Assembly: GCF_020181035.1 (NCBI RefSeq)
Contig: NZ_JAIQYY010000036.1
Span: 1-39,407 of the forward strand
From: Streptomyces sp. CoH27
Lineage (GTDB): Bacteria; Actinomycetota; Actinomycetes; Streptomycetales; Streptomycetaceae
Reading direction: 5' to 3'
Length of the DNA stretch: 39,407 nucleotides
Shown here piece after piece: positions 8,195-16,757 of the stretch. The notes beneath the pieces are model-generated. The model had not been told where the DNA came from. It ran no database searches and worked only from the letters and a program-made list of their open reading frames with translations. Positions within the stretch are counted from its first letter, which is position 1, and every line of letters starts with the position of its first letter. Position numbers and translations under genes: made by a program.

Positions 8195-9655
8195 ATGAGC
8201 GTCTCTGCCATAGCCACCGCGGCGTACGTCATCGCCGCGCTGCTCTTCATCCTCAGCCTCGCCGGACTGTCCAGGCACGAGAGCGCCAGACAGGGCTGGA
8301 TCCACGGCGTCACCGGCATGGGCGTCGCCCTTCTCGCCACGATCGTCTACGTCAGCAAGAACGGCCACGACCAGGCCGGCAGCAACAGCACGCCGGGCAT
8401 CGTCCTGATGTTCGTCGCCGTCGTGGTCGGTGGTGCGATCGGCCTGTGGCGTGCCCGGATCGTCCAGATGACCGGCATGCCCGAACTGATCGCCCTGCTG
8501 CACTCCTTCGTCGGTCTGGCCGCCGTACTGATCGGCTGGGTCGGCCACCGCGAAGGCCTGCTGGTCGGCCACCCGGTGGAGTCGCCGATCTCGCTGTGGA
8601 ACATCCACAACGCCGAGATCGCCATCGGCATCTTCATCGGCGCGGTCACCTTCACCGGCTCGATCGTGGCCAACCTCAAGCTGTCGGCGAAGATCAAGAG
8701 CGCCCCGCTCATGCTGCCGGGCAAGAACCTCATCAACGTCGGCGCACTCGTCTCCTTCGCCGCGCTGACCGTGGTCTACATCGCCGTCTCCCACGACAGG
8801 ACCGACAGCACGGGCACCATCGTCCTCGCCCTGATCACGCTGGTCGCCCTAGCGCTGGGCTGGCACCTGGTCGCCTCCATCGGCGGCGGCGACATGCCGG
8901 TCGTGGTCTCGATGCTCAACAGCTACTCCGGCTGGGCCGCAGCCGCCTCGGGCTTCCTGCTCAACAACGACCTGCTGATCGTCACCGGCGCGCTGGTCGG
9001 CTCCTCGGGCGCGTACCTGTCCTACATCATGTGCAAGGCGATGAACCGGTCCTTCACCTCGGTCATCGCCGGCGGCTTCGGCATCGAGGCCAAGACCTCC
9101 GACGACACCGAGCACGGTGAGCACCGCGAGATCTCAACCGAGGAGACCGCCGAGCTGCTGGCCTCCGCGTCGCGCGTGGTCATCACGCCGGGCTACGGCA
9201 TGGCCGTCGCCCAGGCGCAATACCCGGTCGCCGAGCTCACCCGCCTCCTGCGCGAGCGCGGTGCCGACGTCCGCTTCGGCATCCACCCCGTCGCCGGACG
9301 GCTCCCCGGGCACATGAACGTGCTGCTGGCCGAGGCGAAGGTGCCCTACGACATCGTGCTGGAGATGGACGAGATCAACGACGACCTGGCCCAGACCGAC
9401 GTCGTCCTGGTCATCGGCGCCAACGACACCGTCAACCCGGCCGCGGCCGAAGACCCCGGCAGCCCGATCGCCGGCATGCCGGTGCTCCGGGTCTGGGAAG
9501 CGAAGAACGTCGTCGTCTTCAAGCGCTCCATGGCCGCCGGCTACGCCGGCGTGCAGAACCCGCTCTTCTTCCGGGACAACTCACAGATGCTCTTCGGCGA
9601 CGCCAAGACGAAGGTCGACGAGATAGTCGGAGCACTCGCCCTGGCACGGGCGTAG
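8195..9655 (+). CDS. pntB: NAD(P) transhydrogenase subunit beta (PntB)
   Basis: 486 residues. Residues about 1-295 are the membrane part (domain II, eight or nine helices). Residues 320-486 are the NADP(H)-binding domain III, with its hallmark GYGMAVAQAQYPV loop, the FGIHPVAGRLPGHMNVLLAEA block and the VIGANDTVNPAA and KRSMAAGYAGVQNP segments that clamp NADP. All these diagnostic motifs are present, so the enzyme should be functional with PntA. It starts 4 bp after pntA with clear coupling. No strong terminator is seen directly after 9655. Confidence 0.97.
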   Translation: MSVSAIATAAYVIAALLFILSLAGLSRHESARQGWIHGVTGMGVALLATIVYVSKNGHDQAGSNSTPGIVLMFVAVVVGGAIGLWRARIVQMTGMPELIALLHSFVGLAAVLIGWVGHREGLLVGHPVESPISLWNIHNAEIAIGIFIGAVTFTGSIVANLKLSAKIKSAPLMLPGKNLINVGALVSFAALTVVYIAVSHDRTDSTGTIVLALITLVALALGWHLVASIGGGDMPVVVSMLNSYSGWAAAASGFLLNNDLLIVTGALVGSSGAYLSYIMCKAMNRSFTSVIAGGFGIEAKTSDDTEHGEHREISTEETAELLASASRVVITPGYGMAVAQAQYPVAELTRLLRERGADVRFGIHPVAGRLPGHMNVLLAEAKVPYDIVLEMDEINDDLAQTDVVLVIGANDTVNPAAAEDPGSPIAGMPVLRVWEAKNVVVFKRSMAAGYAGVQNPLFFRDNSQMLFGDAKTKVDEIVGALALARA

Positions 9656-9719
9656 CGCGCTGCGGCGCAGATCAACAGGCACTTCGGCCACTCCAGCACA
9701 TGCGTGAGGCCGCTCTCAC

Positions 9720-9921
9720 AGGTCACGCGGCGGCCGCGCGGACCGCGCGCAGTGCCTCGGCCGCATCGATGGCAGTCGTGGAGTCCACATCGCGGCCCGC
9801 CTCGGTGGCCGCCTGGGCCACCAGCCATGGGCGGCAGACCGAACAGCGGCTGGCTACAAAAGCTCGCACACCGACCTTTGTCGACAGCCGGAACGGTGGT
9901 GTGATTCAGCGTGATGGACAC
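9720..9921 (-). pseudogene. VOC/glyoxalase-fold protein, N-terminal relic
   Basis: A GTG at 9921 with a good ribosome site (AGAGGTGGAG) begins SITLNHTTVPAVDK...LFGLPP, the usual opening of vicinal-oxygen-chelate proteins (first metal-ligand His in LNH). After about 32 codons the family match stops. The frame that then looks coding is a different one, ending in AIDAAEALRAVRAAAA before a TGA near 9731, and may be the tail of another gene. The rest of the VOC domain is missing, so this is a broken gene. It lies 10 bp after the TetR relic, suggesting a former regulator-enzyme pair. Confidence 0.5.
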
Positions 9922-9931
9922 GCTCCACCTC

Positions 9932-10252
9932 TCAGATCTCGACCGGCTGCGACAGAACGGCATGCAGGAAGACGTCGACAAGGTCGCGCACTCCCAGATG
10001 CAGCGATGGATTCGCGGACTCGCCTCCCGCCAGCGGGCTGCCGGCCCCGACGAACAACAGACCTAGGAAGATCAATGCTGCCTGCTCGGCAGATACCCGC
10101 AGTGACTCCCGCTCAGGTTCGAAGAGTTCGGCCAGTGCTTCTCGCACAGGCAGGGAACCAGCCGCTCCCGATGCGGTTCTCCGCCGGAGAAGCTGGACTG
10201 GTGACGGGCAGGGCGTCCCGCTCGTGGTGTCGGTGACCGGCGGCAACCGCAA
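9932..10252 (-). pseudogene. TetR-family regulator, C-terminal relic
   Basis: The C-terminal 75 residues (EALAELFEPERESLRVS through the stop at 9932) look like the ligand-binding helices of a TetR regulator, including the dimerisation-type stretch AALIFLGLLFVGAGSPL and a final DLVDVFLHAVL helix. No helix-turn-helix is found upstream in any minus frame up to the helicase gene, so the DNA-binding half has been lost. The 10.25-10.4 kb stretch before it is unassigned. Confidence 0.45.
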
Positions 10253-10407
10253 CGGCGCACCCCAGCTGCTGCCGCCTGCGGCGGGACAGGGGCCTGGCCG
10301 TGGCCTCCGTCGTCGGCTGGCCCGGACGCCGGCCCGACATGCCTTCGCGGACCGTGGCCACGACCACGATCACGCGCCGACACATCCAACGCCTTTGTCA
10401 GGGCCTC

Positions 10408-12123
10408 TCACGTGGCAGACGTTCGGCGGCCGGAGCTGCGACCGCCGGTCCCTGTAGCGCCGCCCGGGGCTGGGCCGGCCGCCGCCCGTCGGCCGGATCC
10501 GCGGACAGCCTTGCCGAGGTCGGCGCCCGTCGCCGTACCGCCTGCGGACTCGCGGCCGGAGCTGCGGCCGCCGACGTTGACGGCGCTGCCGGTGGCCCCG
10601 GCGGATCCCGCCCGGCGGGCAGAACCGCGCCCGCTGGTTGGGGAGGTGCCGTCAGACGCGGTCGTGCCGGCCGCGGCCCGGCGGCCGGAGCCCTGACTTC
10701 CTGTCCTGGTGGCAGCGCCTGTCGGCGCTTTGCCCTCACCGCCGTTTCGGCGGCGGCTTGATCGCCTGTCGGGCTTGGTGCCGGTCTTCCGGCCAGGGGC
10801 AGGCGCCTTCGGTGTCGCCGGCTGGGGGAGCTCGATGGTGACGGCCACACCAGAGGGCTCGCGGGCGCCGGTGATGGTGGCCAGATGCGCATCGCTCGAC
10901 GTGACGCGGGCCGTCCGGGGGCGGATACCCGCGTCCGACATGAGCCGGGTGACGTCGTGCTTCTGGGCGGGCAGGACCAGCGTCACCACGCTGCCGGAGC
11001 CGCCGGCGCGGGCTGTGCGGCCGCCCCGGTGGAGGTAGTCCTTGTGGTCGGTGGGGGGATCGACGTTCACGACGAGGTCGAGGTCATCGATGTGTATGCC
11101 CCGGGCCGCGACGTTCGTCGCCACCAGCGCGGTCACCTGGCCGTTCCTGAACTGTTCCAGGGTGCGATTGCGCTGCGGCTGGGAGCGGCCTCCGTGCAGT
11201 GCCGCCGCGCGGACACCGACGGCCAGGAGCCGCTTGGCGAGCCGGTCGGCGGATCTCTTGGTGTCCAGGAAGAGGATGACCCGCCCGTCACGGGCCGCGA
11301 TGCGCGTGGTGACGGCCTTCTTGTCGGTCTCGTCCTGGACGTGGAGCACGTGGTGCTCCATGGTGGCCACCGCTCCCGCCGGGGGGTCCACGGAGTGGAC
11401 CACGGGGTCGGTCAGGAACCGCTGCACCAGGCGATCGATGTTGCGATCGAGGGTGGCCGAGAAGAGCATGCGCTGTCCGTCGGGCCGTACGTGCTGGATC
11501 AGCCTGGTGATCTGCGGCAGGAAGCCCATGTCCGTCATCTGGTCGGCTTCGTCCAGCACCGTGATGCGTACCTGGTCGAGTATGCAGTCGCCGCGTTCCA
11601 CGAGATCGTTGAGCCTGCCCGGTGTCGCCACGACCACGTCGGCGCCGCGCCGTAGCGCGCCGGCCTGCTTGGTGATGGACAGCCCGCCGACCACGGTCGC
11701 CAGCCGGAGGTTCACCGCGCTCGCGTAGGGGGTCAGAGCATCTGTCACCTGCTGGGCGAGTTCACGGGTGGGCACCAGCACGAGGGCGAGGGGTGCCTTG
11801 GGCTCCGCGCGGAGTCCGGCCGTGCGGGCCAGGAGCGCCAGCCCGAACGCGAGGGTCTTGCCGGAGCCGGTGCGTCCCCGTCCCAGCAGGTCACGGCCGG
11901 CGAGAGAGTTGGGCAGCGTGGCGGCCTGGATGGGGAACGGGGTGGTCACGCCGTGCGCGGTGAGAGTCTTCAGCAGCGCCGCGGGCATGTCCAGAGCGGC
12001 GAAGTCCTCAACGGCGGGAAGTGCGGGTGTCGTGATTTCCGGCATCCGGAAATCACGCGGTGACGACGCGGACGATGGATGTGACGAGGCGCGCCGGTTC
12101 GGCTTCTGGGGCCTGCGGGACAT
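10408..12123 (-). CDS. DEAD-box ATP-dependent RNA helicase
   Basis: 571 residues. The helicase core occupies about 30-410: Q motif FPIQAATLP, Walker A GSGKT (86-90), PTRELA, TPGR, DEAD (191-194), SAT (222-224), ARGIH and motif VI HRGGRTARA (365-373). Motif VI usually reads HRIGRTGRAG, so two positions differ; the arginine fingers are kept. The last 130 residues are a low-complexity tail rich in Gly, Arg and Ser with repeated SGRR units, the type that binds RNA non-specifically. Such helicases unwind RNA in cold adaptation, ribosome assembly and decay. The cold-shock protein gene lies directly upstream on the same strand, with a strong hairpin between. The ATG at 12123 is preceded by AGGAAGG; an upstream in-frame start would run into the hairpin. 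Confidence 0.95.
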   Translation of the reverse strand: MSRRPQKPNRRASSHPSSASSPRDFRMPEITTPALPAVEDFAALDMPAALLKTLTAHGVTTPFPIQAATLPNSLAGRDLLGRGRTGSGKTLAFGLALLARTAGLRAEPKAPLALVLVPTRELAQQVTDALTPYASAVNLRLATVVGGLSITKQAGALRRGADVVVATPGRLNDLVERGDCILDQVRITVLDEADQMTDMGFLPQITRLIQHVRPDGQRMLFSATLDRNIDRLVQRFLTDPVVHSVDPPAGAVATMEHHVLHVQDETDKKAVTTRIAARDGRVILFLDTKRSADRLAKRLLAVGVRAAALHGGRSQPQRNRTLEQFRNGQVTALVATNVAARGIHIDDLDLVVNVDPPTDHKDYLHRGGRTARAGGSGSVVTLVLPAQKHDVTRLMSDAGIRPRTARVTSSDAHLATITGAREPSGVAVTIELPQPATPKAPAPGRKTGTKPDRRSSRRRNGGEGKAPTGAATRTGSQGSGRRAAAGTTASDGTSPTSGRGSARRAGSAGATGSAVNVGGRSSGRESAGGTATGADLGKAVRGSGRRAAAGPAPGGATGTGGRSSGRRTSAT

Positions 12124-12154
12124 GCAGTTGTCTGCCTTCCTGGAAACAGCACAA

Positions 12155-12189
12155 ACCGGGGTCCGCACCATCACGGTGCGGACCCCGGT
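12155..12189 (-). terminator. Strong hairpin between csp and helicase
   Basis: A perfect 15-bp stem, ACCGGGGTCCGCACC (12155-12169) and its complement (12175-12189), with a 5-base loop. It lies 20 bp past the cold-shock stop and 32 bp before the helicase start. It should end most csp transcripts. Read-through at low temperature could feed the helicase. Confidence 0.85.
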
Positions 12190-12209
12190 GAGCGGATACG
12201 CGCCCGGGA

Positions 12210-12413
12210 TCAGGCGGGGATGATGTTCTCCGCCTGCGGGCCCTTCTGGCCCTGCGTGACGTCGAAGGAGACCCGCTGGCCCTCCTGGAGCTCACGGAAG
12301 CCCTGGGTCGCGATGTTCGAGTAGTGGGCGAAGACGTCGGGGCCGCCGCCGTCCTGCGCGATGAAGCCGAAACCCTTTTCGGCGTTGAACCACTTCACGG
12401 TTCCCTGTGCCAT
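12210..12413 (-). CDS. CspA-family cold-shock protein
   Basis: A 67-residue single-domain cold-shock protein that binds single-stranded RNA and DNA as an RNA chaperone. The RNP1 motif KGFGFI is at residues 13-18. RNP2 reads VFAHYS at 27-32 (usual form VFVHFS). The ending QGQKGPQAENI is standard. Length is exactly typical. It has a ribosome site (AGAAGGAG) and a leader of at least 90 bases with a hairpin at 12469-12502. The helicase gene follows downstream beyond a terminator. Confidence 0.97.
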   Translation of the reverse strand: MAQGTVKWFNAEKGFGFIAQDGGGPDVFAHYSNIATQGFRELQEGQRVSFDVTQGQKGPQAENIIPA

Positions 12414-12468
12414 GACCTTCTCCTTCTGTAGGCAGAGGCCCCATCCGGAGACGCCGGAAAACGAATAA

Positions 12469-12502
12469 TGCGCCTGAAGGAGAAACATTCCCGTCAGGCG
12501 CA
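12469..12502 (-). promoter_or_regulatory. Hairpin in the csp leader
   Basis: Inverted repeat TGCGCCTGA / TCAGGCGCA (12494-12502 and 12469-12477 on the minus transcript) with a 16-base loop, 56-90 bases before the csp start. A smaller TCCGG/CCGGA dyad (12444-12458) lies between. Long structured leaders are known to control csp mRNA stability and translation with temperature. A thermosensing role here is inference. Confidence 0.5.
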
Positions 12503-12595
12503 CATAGTTTCATGGGTACCACAACTGCAACCCCGGAACCGTAGCACAGCTTGGTGACTCGTGGTGGATCACCGAGGCGTTTTCGGGGTGCCTCA

Positions 12596-12720
12596 TCAGA
12601 GTCTCCCGATGATCGTTGCGTTCACCGGGCCGCACACCGCGAGGAGGCGGCCGACACCCAGGATGTCCTGAAGGTCGACGTCGGGATGGGCCGGCTCGAT
12701 CTGCTTGCGGGCGTCTGGCG
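12596..12720 (-). pseudogene. Possible STAS-domain (anti-anti-sigma) C-terminal relic
   Basis: A minus-strand frame ending at 12596 carries DLQDILGVGRLLAVCGPVN, which resembles the last helix and tail of STAS anti-sigma-factor antagonists (typical pattern: leucine-rich helix, G-x-x-RLL, then a -V-x-x-A- helix). No phosphorylatable Ser region or start is present, so at most the 3' end survives. It sits just downstream of a PP2C phosphatase, the enzyme class that dephosphorylates such proteins, which supports the reading. The match is short and could be chance. Confidence 0.3.
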
Positions 12721-12744
12721 AACCTGCGCAGGCCAGAGCCTGCC

Positions 12745-13869
12745 TCAGGCTCGGTGGCTCGGGCGCCGCTGGGCGACGAGGACAGCGATGTCGTCGTCGA
12801 GCTCCCCGCTGCTGTAGACGATCAGGTCGCGGTGGAGATGGTCGAGGAGCTGGTGGGGCGCCTCGCCGTTCCATGAGCGCATGCGTTCGGCGAGGGGGTA
12901 GAAGGCGCCGGAGCGGTCGCGGGTCTCAGTGACTCCGTCGGTGTACAGCAGGAGCTGGTCTCCGGGCTGGAAGGGGGCGAGGTCGACGTGGTAGCCGTCG
13001 CTCGCCAGCATGCCCAGGTTGAGCGGCGGCGAGGGAGCAGCGGGCTCCAGCTCCCGGACTTCGCCACGGTGGAGCAGCAATGGGGGAGGGTGGCCGCAGG
13101 TGACGGTGCGGACGACCGGTTCATCGTCCGGGATCTCGGCGAGGAGAGCGGTGATGAAGCGTTCAGCGATCTCCGAGCCCGGCACCCCCGGATACTGGGA
13201 AGCGTGGCGGCGCATGCTCGTCTCCAGGCGGCACGCGAGGTGAGGCAGATCAGGCGCGTCGTGGGCGGCCTCGCGAAAGGCACTGAGCAGCAACGCGGCC
13301 GTCTGGATCGCGAGCAGGCCCTTACCGCGTACATCGCCGATGAGCAGCCGTACGCCGTGCGGGGTGTGTATCGCTTCGTACAGGTCGCCGCCGATCCGGG
13401 CTTCCGCCGCGGCAGCCAGGTACAGGCTCTCCAGCGTGACGTGCCCGAGGTGTCGCGGTACTGGATGCAGCACCGCCAGCTGGGCGGTTTCGGCTACGGA
13501 GCGGACCTGAACCAGCTGATGGGCGCGTCGGCCGAGCAGGCGGTTGAAGAAGACGGCGAATACCGCGATCGCCACGAGGCTGGCCAGCTCGGAGTAGGCG
13601 GTCGGGTCGCGCAGCCCATGGAAGTCCACCATCAGGCCGACGAAGATGGCGCACCCGCCCACTGCGATCAGCACGGTCCCCCACAGAGGCAGTAGCGCGG
13701 CGGCAGAAACCATGGCCGTGGCGAGAAAAGCGTCCGGCCTGACAGCGCTGGGCGTGAAAAGGCCGACGAACAGGCCGATGAGCAGCAGCAGAGCGGGCAG
13801 CACGGTCAGCAGCCTGCCCCGCGCACCAGCGCCGCGCGTGACTCCGCATTCCTCAAGAGAGCTCGCCAC
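12745..13869 (-). CDS. Membrane PP2C (SpoIIE/RsbU-type) serine phosphatase
   Basis: A 374-residue protein. Four or five membrane helices occupy residues about 19-111. A short linker (HQLVQVRSVAETAQLAVL) resembles the coupling helix seen before many streptomycete PP2C domains. The phosphatase domain spans about 130-374, with the metal-binding motifs intact: ARIGGDLYEA, IGDVRGKG, YTDGVTE and DDDIAVLV. This class dephosphorylates STAS anti-anti-sigma factors and so switches alternative sigma factors on. The GTG at 13869 is chosen because it is preceded by GGGGAG at the right distance and begins the conserved part; an ATG-like start further up adds a non-membrane extension. No GAF or PAS sensor is present, so the membrane part is probably the sensor. 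Confidence 0.9.
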   Translation of the reverse strand: MASSLEECGVTRGAGARGRLLTVLPALLLLIGLFVGLFTPSAVRPDAFLATAMVSAAALLPLWGTVLIAVGGCAIFVGLMVDFHGLRDPTAYSELASLVAIAVFAVFFNRLLGRRAHQLVQVRSVAETAQLAVLHPVPRHLGHVTLESLYLAAAAEARIGGDLYEAIHTPHGVRLLIGDVRGKGLLAIQTAALLLSAFREAAHDAPDLPHLACRLETSMRRHASQYPGVPGSEIAERFITALLAEIPDDEPVVRTVTCGHPPPLLLHRGEVRELEPAAPSPPLNLGMLASDGYHVDLAPFQPGDQLLLYTDGVTETRDRSGAFYPLAERMRSWNGEAPHQLLDHLHRDLIVYSSGELDDDIAVLVAQRRPSHRA

Positions 13870-14196
13870 CGTGCCGCTCCCCAAGGTCGCACAGGTCGAG
13901 CGATAGCCCAGGTCGGACGGCCAGGCCACCGATTTGGGTAATTTTATCGCCGTTGCGGCAGCTGGCCTCATGCGCAGCCATTCGGCGGCAAGCGGGACCG
14001 CTACTATGCGTGACGGCCCGGCGACGTGCGGAAGAAGGGTGCGACACAGCTCATGCGGCCCGGCCGGAAGTCACTGGCATCAGGCTGAGCGCAGGCGCCG
14101 ATGCTCCGCTGCCGAAGGATGTGCCTGGGCGTGCGTCTTGTGTCTTGTTCGGCAGTCGGTACTCGGTGCGCGGATTGTCCGACAGCGCTCGCAGAT
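13870..14196. other. Intergenic stretch, no gene seen
   Basis: About 325 bp upstream of the phosphatase gene. It should hold the phosphatase promoter. The A/T-richer stretch 13930-13950 (TTTGGGTAATTTTATCG) is the likely promoter zone. No frame here looks coding. Confidence 0.35.
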
Positions 14197-14231
14197 GGCT
14201 CCCCGGCCCGATTCCGGCGGGCCGGGGAGCC
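14197..14231 (-). terminator. Hairpin terminator after the small secreted protein
   Basis: A perfect 14-bp stem, GGCTCCCCGGCCCG (14197-14210) with its complement (14218-14231) and a 7-base loop. It starts 23 bp past the stop of the minus-strand secreted-protein gene. Confidence 0.85.
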
Positions 14232-14253
14232 ACGTCACGCATCCGATTTCGGA

Positions 14254-14751
14254 TTAGTCCTCGTAGTGCTGGACGGCGCGGAAGCTGGCGATGACGCCGT
14301 CTTCGATGTCGATGTCGTCGGCGTGGCCGGGGTGGACGTCGAAGCTGGAGCTGTGGGGGCCGACGGTGGCGATGGGGGCGCCGTTGTCGCAGACCGCTCC
14401 GCGGAAGATCTCGATGCTCTTGTGGCTGTCGTTGCGGATGTTGAGGGTCTTGGCGCCGAGACCGCTGACGACGGTGATGCAGTCACCGGGGTGGGGGGAG
14501 TACGACCGCTCGTTGATCTCGATCCTGCCTTCCTCCTCGTGGTGCCCCCTGCCTTCGTCGCCCCTGCCTTCGTTGCCCTTGCCCTGTCCGGAGTCGCCGC
14601 CCTGGGGGGCTGCGGTGGCAGCGGGCGGGGCCGTCTGCGGCACCGAGGCGGGGGCGGAGGCGGCGGCCGAGGCGTACGTGATGCCGGTGGCGGCAAGTGC
14701 TGCGGCGACCGAAACGGCCGCGGTCACCATGGTGGAACGGGAGACGTTCAC
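14254..14751 (-). CDS. Small secreted protein of unknown function
   Basis: 165 residues. A Sec signal peptide (residues 1-32, hydrophobic core AAVSVAAALAATGI) is followed by a disordered Pro/Ala/Gly stretch and a charged Glu/Gly/His segment (about 53-75). A compact domain of about 90 residues follows, with two cysteines (HPGDC and GAVCDNG) likely to form a disulfide. The pattern of short beta strands (CITVVSGLGAKTLNIRN, KSIEIFRG, SSSFDVHP) suggests a small beta-sandwich. I cannot name the family. GTG start with ribosome site AGGAG. It is monocistronic: a strong terminator follows and no gene precedes it. Confidence 0.8.
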   Translation of the reverse strand: MNVSRSTMVTAAVSVAAALAATGITYASAAASAPASVPQTAPPAATAAPQGGDSGQGKGNEGRGDEGRGHHEEEGRIEINERSYSPHPGDCITVVSGLGAKTLNIRNDSHKSIEIFRGAVCDNGAPIATVGPHSSSFDVHPGHADDIDIEDGVIASFRAVQHYED

Positions 14752-15813
14752 GTCGCTTTCTCCTGTCTTGCTGTCTCGCCAGATGCCGACTCGTCAGCCG
14801 GCTCGCGATCAAACGTACGCATTAGCTGTCATATCAGTCATATCGAAAGACCGTTGTAGGGCGCCGATCGGGGTATATATGGCGCTTCTTGCCGCTTGAC
14901 CGGCACGTCAAGTAGCCACGAACAAAGGAATATTGAAAGGCCATTAGTCCTACCGGTTGATCTGCTGACGCCCCATCACCCCGTGCCGGAGCGTGTCGCT
15001 GTGAACGCCACGAGATGACTCGTGTTACGAGGTTGGCTGTTGGGAAGCCCACTTGCCGCATGGCCGGCACGAGATCGCGCATTGGCCGCCGCGCACACTC
15101 GGCAGTCGAATGCCCCAGGTTCCCGCCAGCGGCCCACCCGCTCGCCACACCTGATCGTGACAAGTATCGCTCCGGCTCTCACCGCCCCGGCCGGTGTTCA
15201 AGATCGTTGCTGTAGGCGACCCCTGGGGGTGCGTCAGATCGCGTCTGTCCATGAGGGGCAGTGCCGGGCGCAGCCGCTCCCTTCGGTGAGGAATGCATGC
15301 GCGTGGGGCAGGGCTGTGCCCCAGACCGCGGCCGCGAGGGTTGTCGTCGGACGGCCGGATCGTTGCTTCCCCTGTGCCGTGTGCGCAGGGCATCGCCGGA
15401 GCAGACGGCGCCGGTCGACTTGTCGGACAGAGTCCGGGCCGCGAGGGCGGCTTGCTCGTGGCCTCGCTCGGCCGGCGGAGCGTTCGGTAGGCCTGGTGAC
15501 CTGGTCGTCAAGGCGGCAGCCGGTCTGCCCCCCCGGGTGACCTTGGTTCGTTGATTGACCGTGGACGACGTCGCCGTCGGAGAGGCCCCGGTCGACAAGC
15601 CGGGCAAGGAGAGCGGCGGCGGCACCTCACAGATCTTCGGCGACCTGCGGCACCACGGCGGCCGGATCTTCGATGAGAATCGCTGCTGCTTGCCGGTCGC
15701 CTCGACGACGCGGGGGCGGAGCGCCAGGGCTGTTGACCCTGGCCGCGCATGGACAGGGCTCGGCGTGCCGGAAGAGCCTGTGCGTTCTCTTGGGGTTCGG
15801 GTCCGTGAGGCGT
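14752..15813. other. One-kb stretch without a recognisable gene
   Basis: The first 150 bp is A/T-richer (including TCATATCAGTCATATCG near 14830) and probably carries the promoter of the secreted-protein gene. The remainder has only short frames interrupted by stops. One minus-strand stretch about 15545-15730 has coding-like composition (LLARLVDRGLSDGDVVHG and ILIEDPAAVVPQVAEDL) with an in-frame stop, so it may be a decayed gene, but I cannot assign it. Confidence 0.4.
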
Positions 15814-16362
15814 CTAACCGGGGTCCTCCGTCATGAACTCGGTGACCAACTCCGCCGGGTTGGCTGCTGAGGTCAGCCGGAACATCGCATCCGGGTCGAA
15901 CATGTCGTACAGAATCACGGGGACCGGTCGTCCCAGTACCTCCACGATCCGGCCACTGTCGTGGAGGCGCAGAGCCGCCGCGACGCACACGTCGTAGAAC
16001 CCGTCGACCAGCCGCTCGTAGCGATCGCCAGGCTCATCGTCGTCCTCGTACCAGAGCCCCCGAGACTCCGCCTCCCGCCGGTGCGAGTGCGCACTCTCCG
16101 GATCGCGCCCCACGATCCTCACCCCTTCAAGTCCCGTCTGTGGGAAGAACGCATAGCTCCAGCGCGCCTCCCAGGCATCCGAAGCCTTCTCCGCCGACAC
16201 CGCGGCGTCAGCCTCGGTCGTGTAGCCGATCGCCACATACGGAAACCGCGGGTCCTGATCGACGCTGTCGATACGGAACGTCACCGCGTAGATCCCGCAG
16301 TCCGCTGGAAACTCCCCGACGGCCTCGTCGGCGGCCCGTTCCACATGTTCCCGAAACGACAT
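15814..16362 (-). CDS. DUF4303-like protein
   Basis: A 182-residue soluble protein. Its pattern, an opening helix, then GIYAVTFRIDSVDQDPRFPYVAIGYTTE-like strands, a WSYAFF segment, and a late DSGRIVEVLGRPVPVILYD-like segment, resembles the DUF4303 group. That group is often found near immunity or polymorphic-toxin genes, but its biochemical role is not established. The ATG at 16362 follows a clear GGGAGG ribosome site. No toxin gene is next to it; the upstream neighbour on the same strand, a sirtuin, ends 396 bp away. Confidence 0.6.
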   Translation of the reverse strand: MSFREHVERAADEAVGEFPADCGIYAVTFRIDSVDQDPRFPYVAIGYTTEADAAVSAEKASDAWEARWSYAFFPQTGLEGVRIVGRDPESAHSHRREAESRGLWYEDDDEPGDRYERLVDGFYDVCVAAALRLHDSGRIVEVLGRPVPVILYDMFDPDAMFRLTSAANPAELVTEFMTEDPG

Positions 16363-16757
16363 ATGACCTCCCTCAACCAGGTCGGTGATCATAATGTGCC
16401 GTCCGAATCGCCCTCGTGCCGCGCCCGGCACCACCGACGACGCCCTTCTGCTTCGGGGACCTGGCACTGGTGAGCTGTTCTCTTTCATCCTGCGCAGTGG
16501 TGGCCTGTGCGGTTTGGGTAACGGGAGGAAACCGATTCGCCTCGGCCCGGCCACCCCGGCTCGCCGGGTGCGCGGGTACGGTCCCGCCCCGCGGAGCGTC
16601 GGATCAACACCGTACGAAGGCCTCACCGGCGGAGTGGAGAGACCCGTGCCGGCACGGAGCGGAATGAGCAGGCGGGCAGCTTCTGCGGGCTTGGCGTTGC
16701 GGCGCTACATCGCCCCGACGAGCCGGCGTGGTGAACGCCGGCGACGTCCCGGCATTG
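16363..16757. other. Intergenic stretch, no gene seen
   Basis: About 395 bp between the sirtuin stop and the DUF4303-like start, both on the minus strand. The part next to 16362 is the leader of the DUF4303-like gene. No conserved frame or strong hairpin was recognised. Confidence 0.35.

Noticed and set aside
6591..8198. 535-codon plus-strand frame within pntA
   Set aside because: It is the +1 frame of pntA, strongly Arg-rich, while the pntA frame contains all family motifs.
10885..11655. 256-codon plus-strand frame
   Set aside because: Antisense to the DEAD-box helicase.
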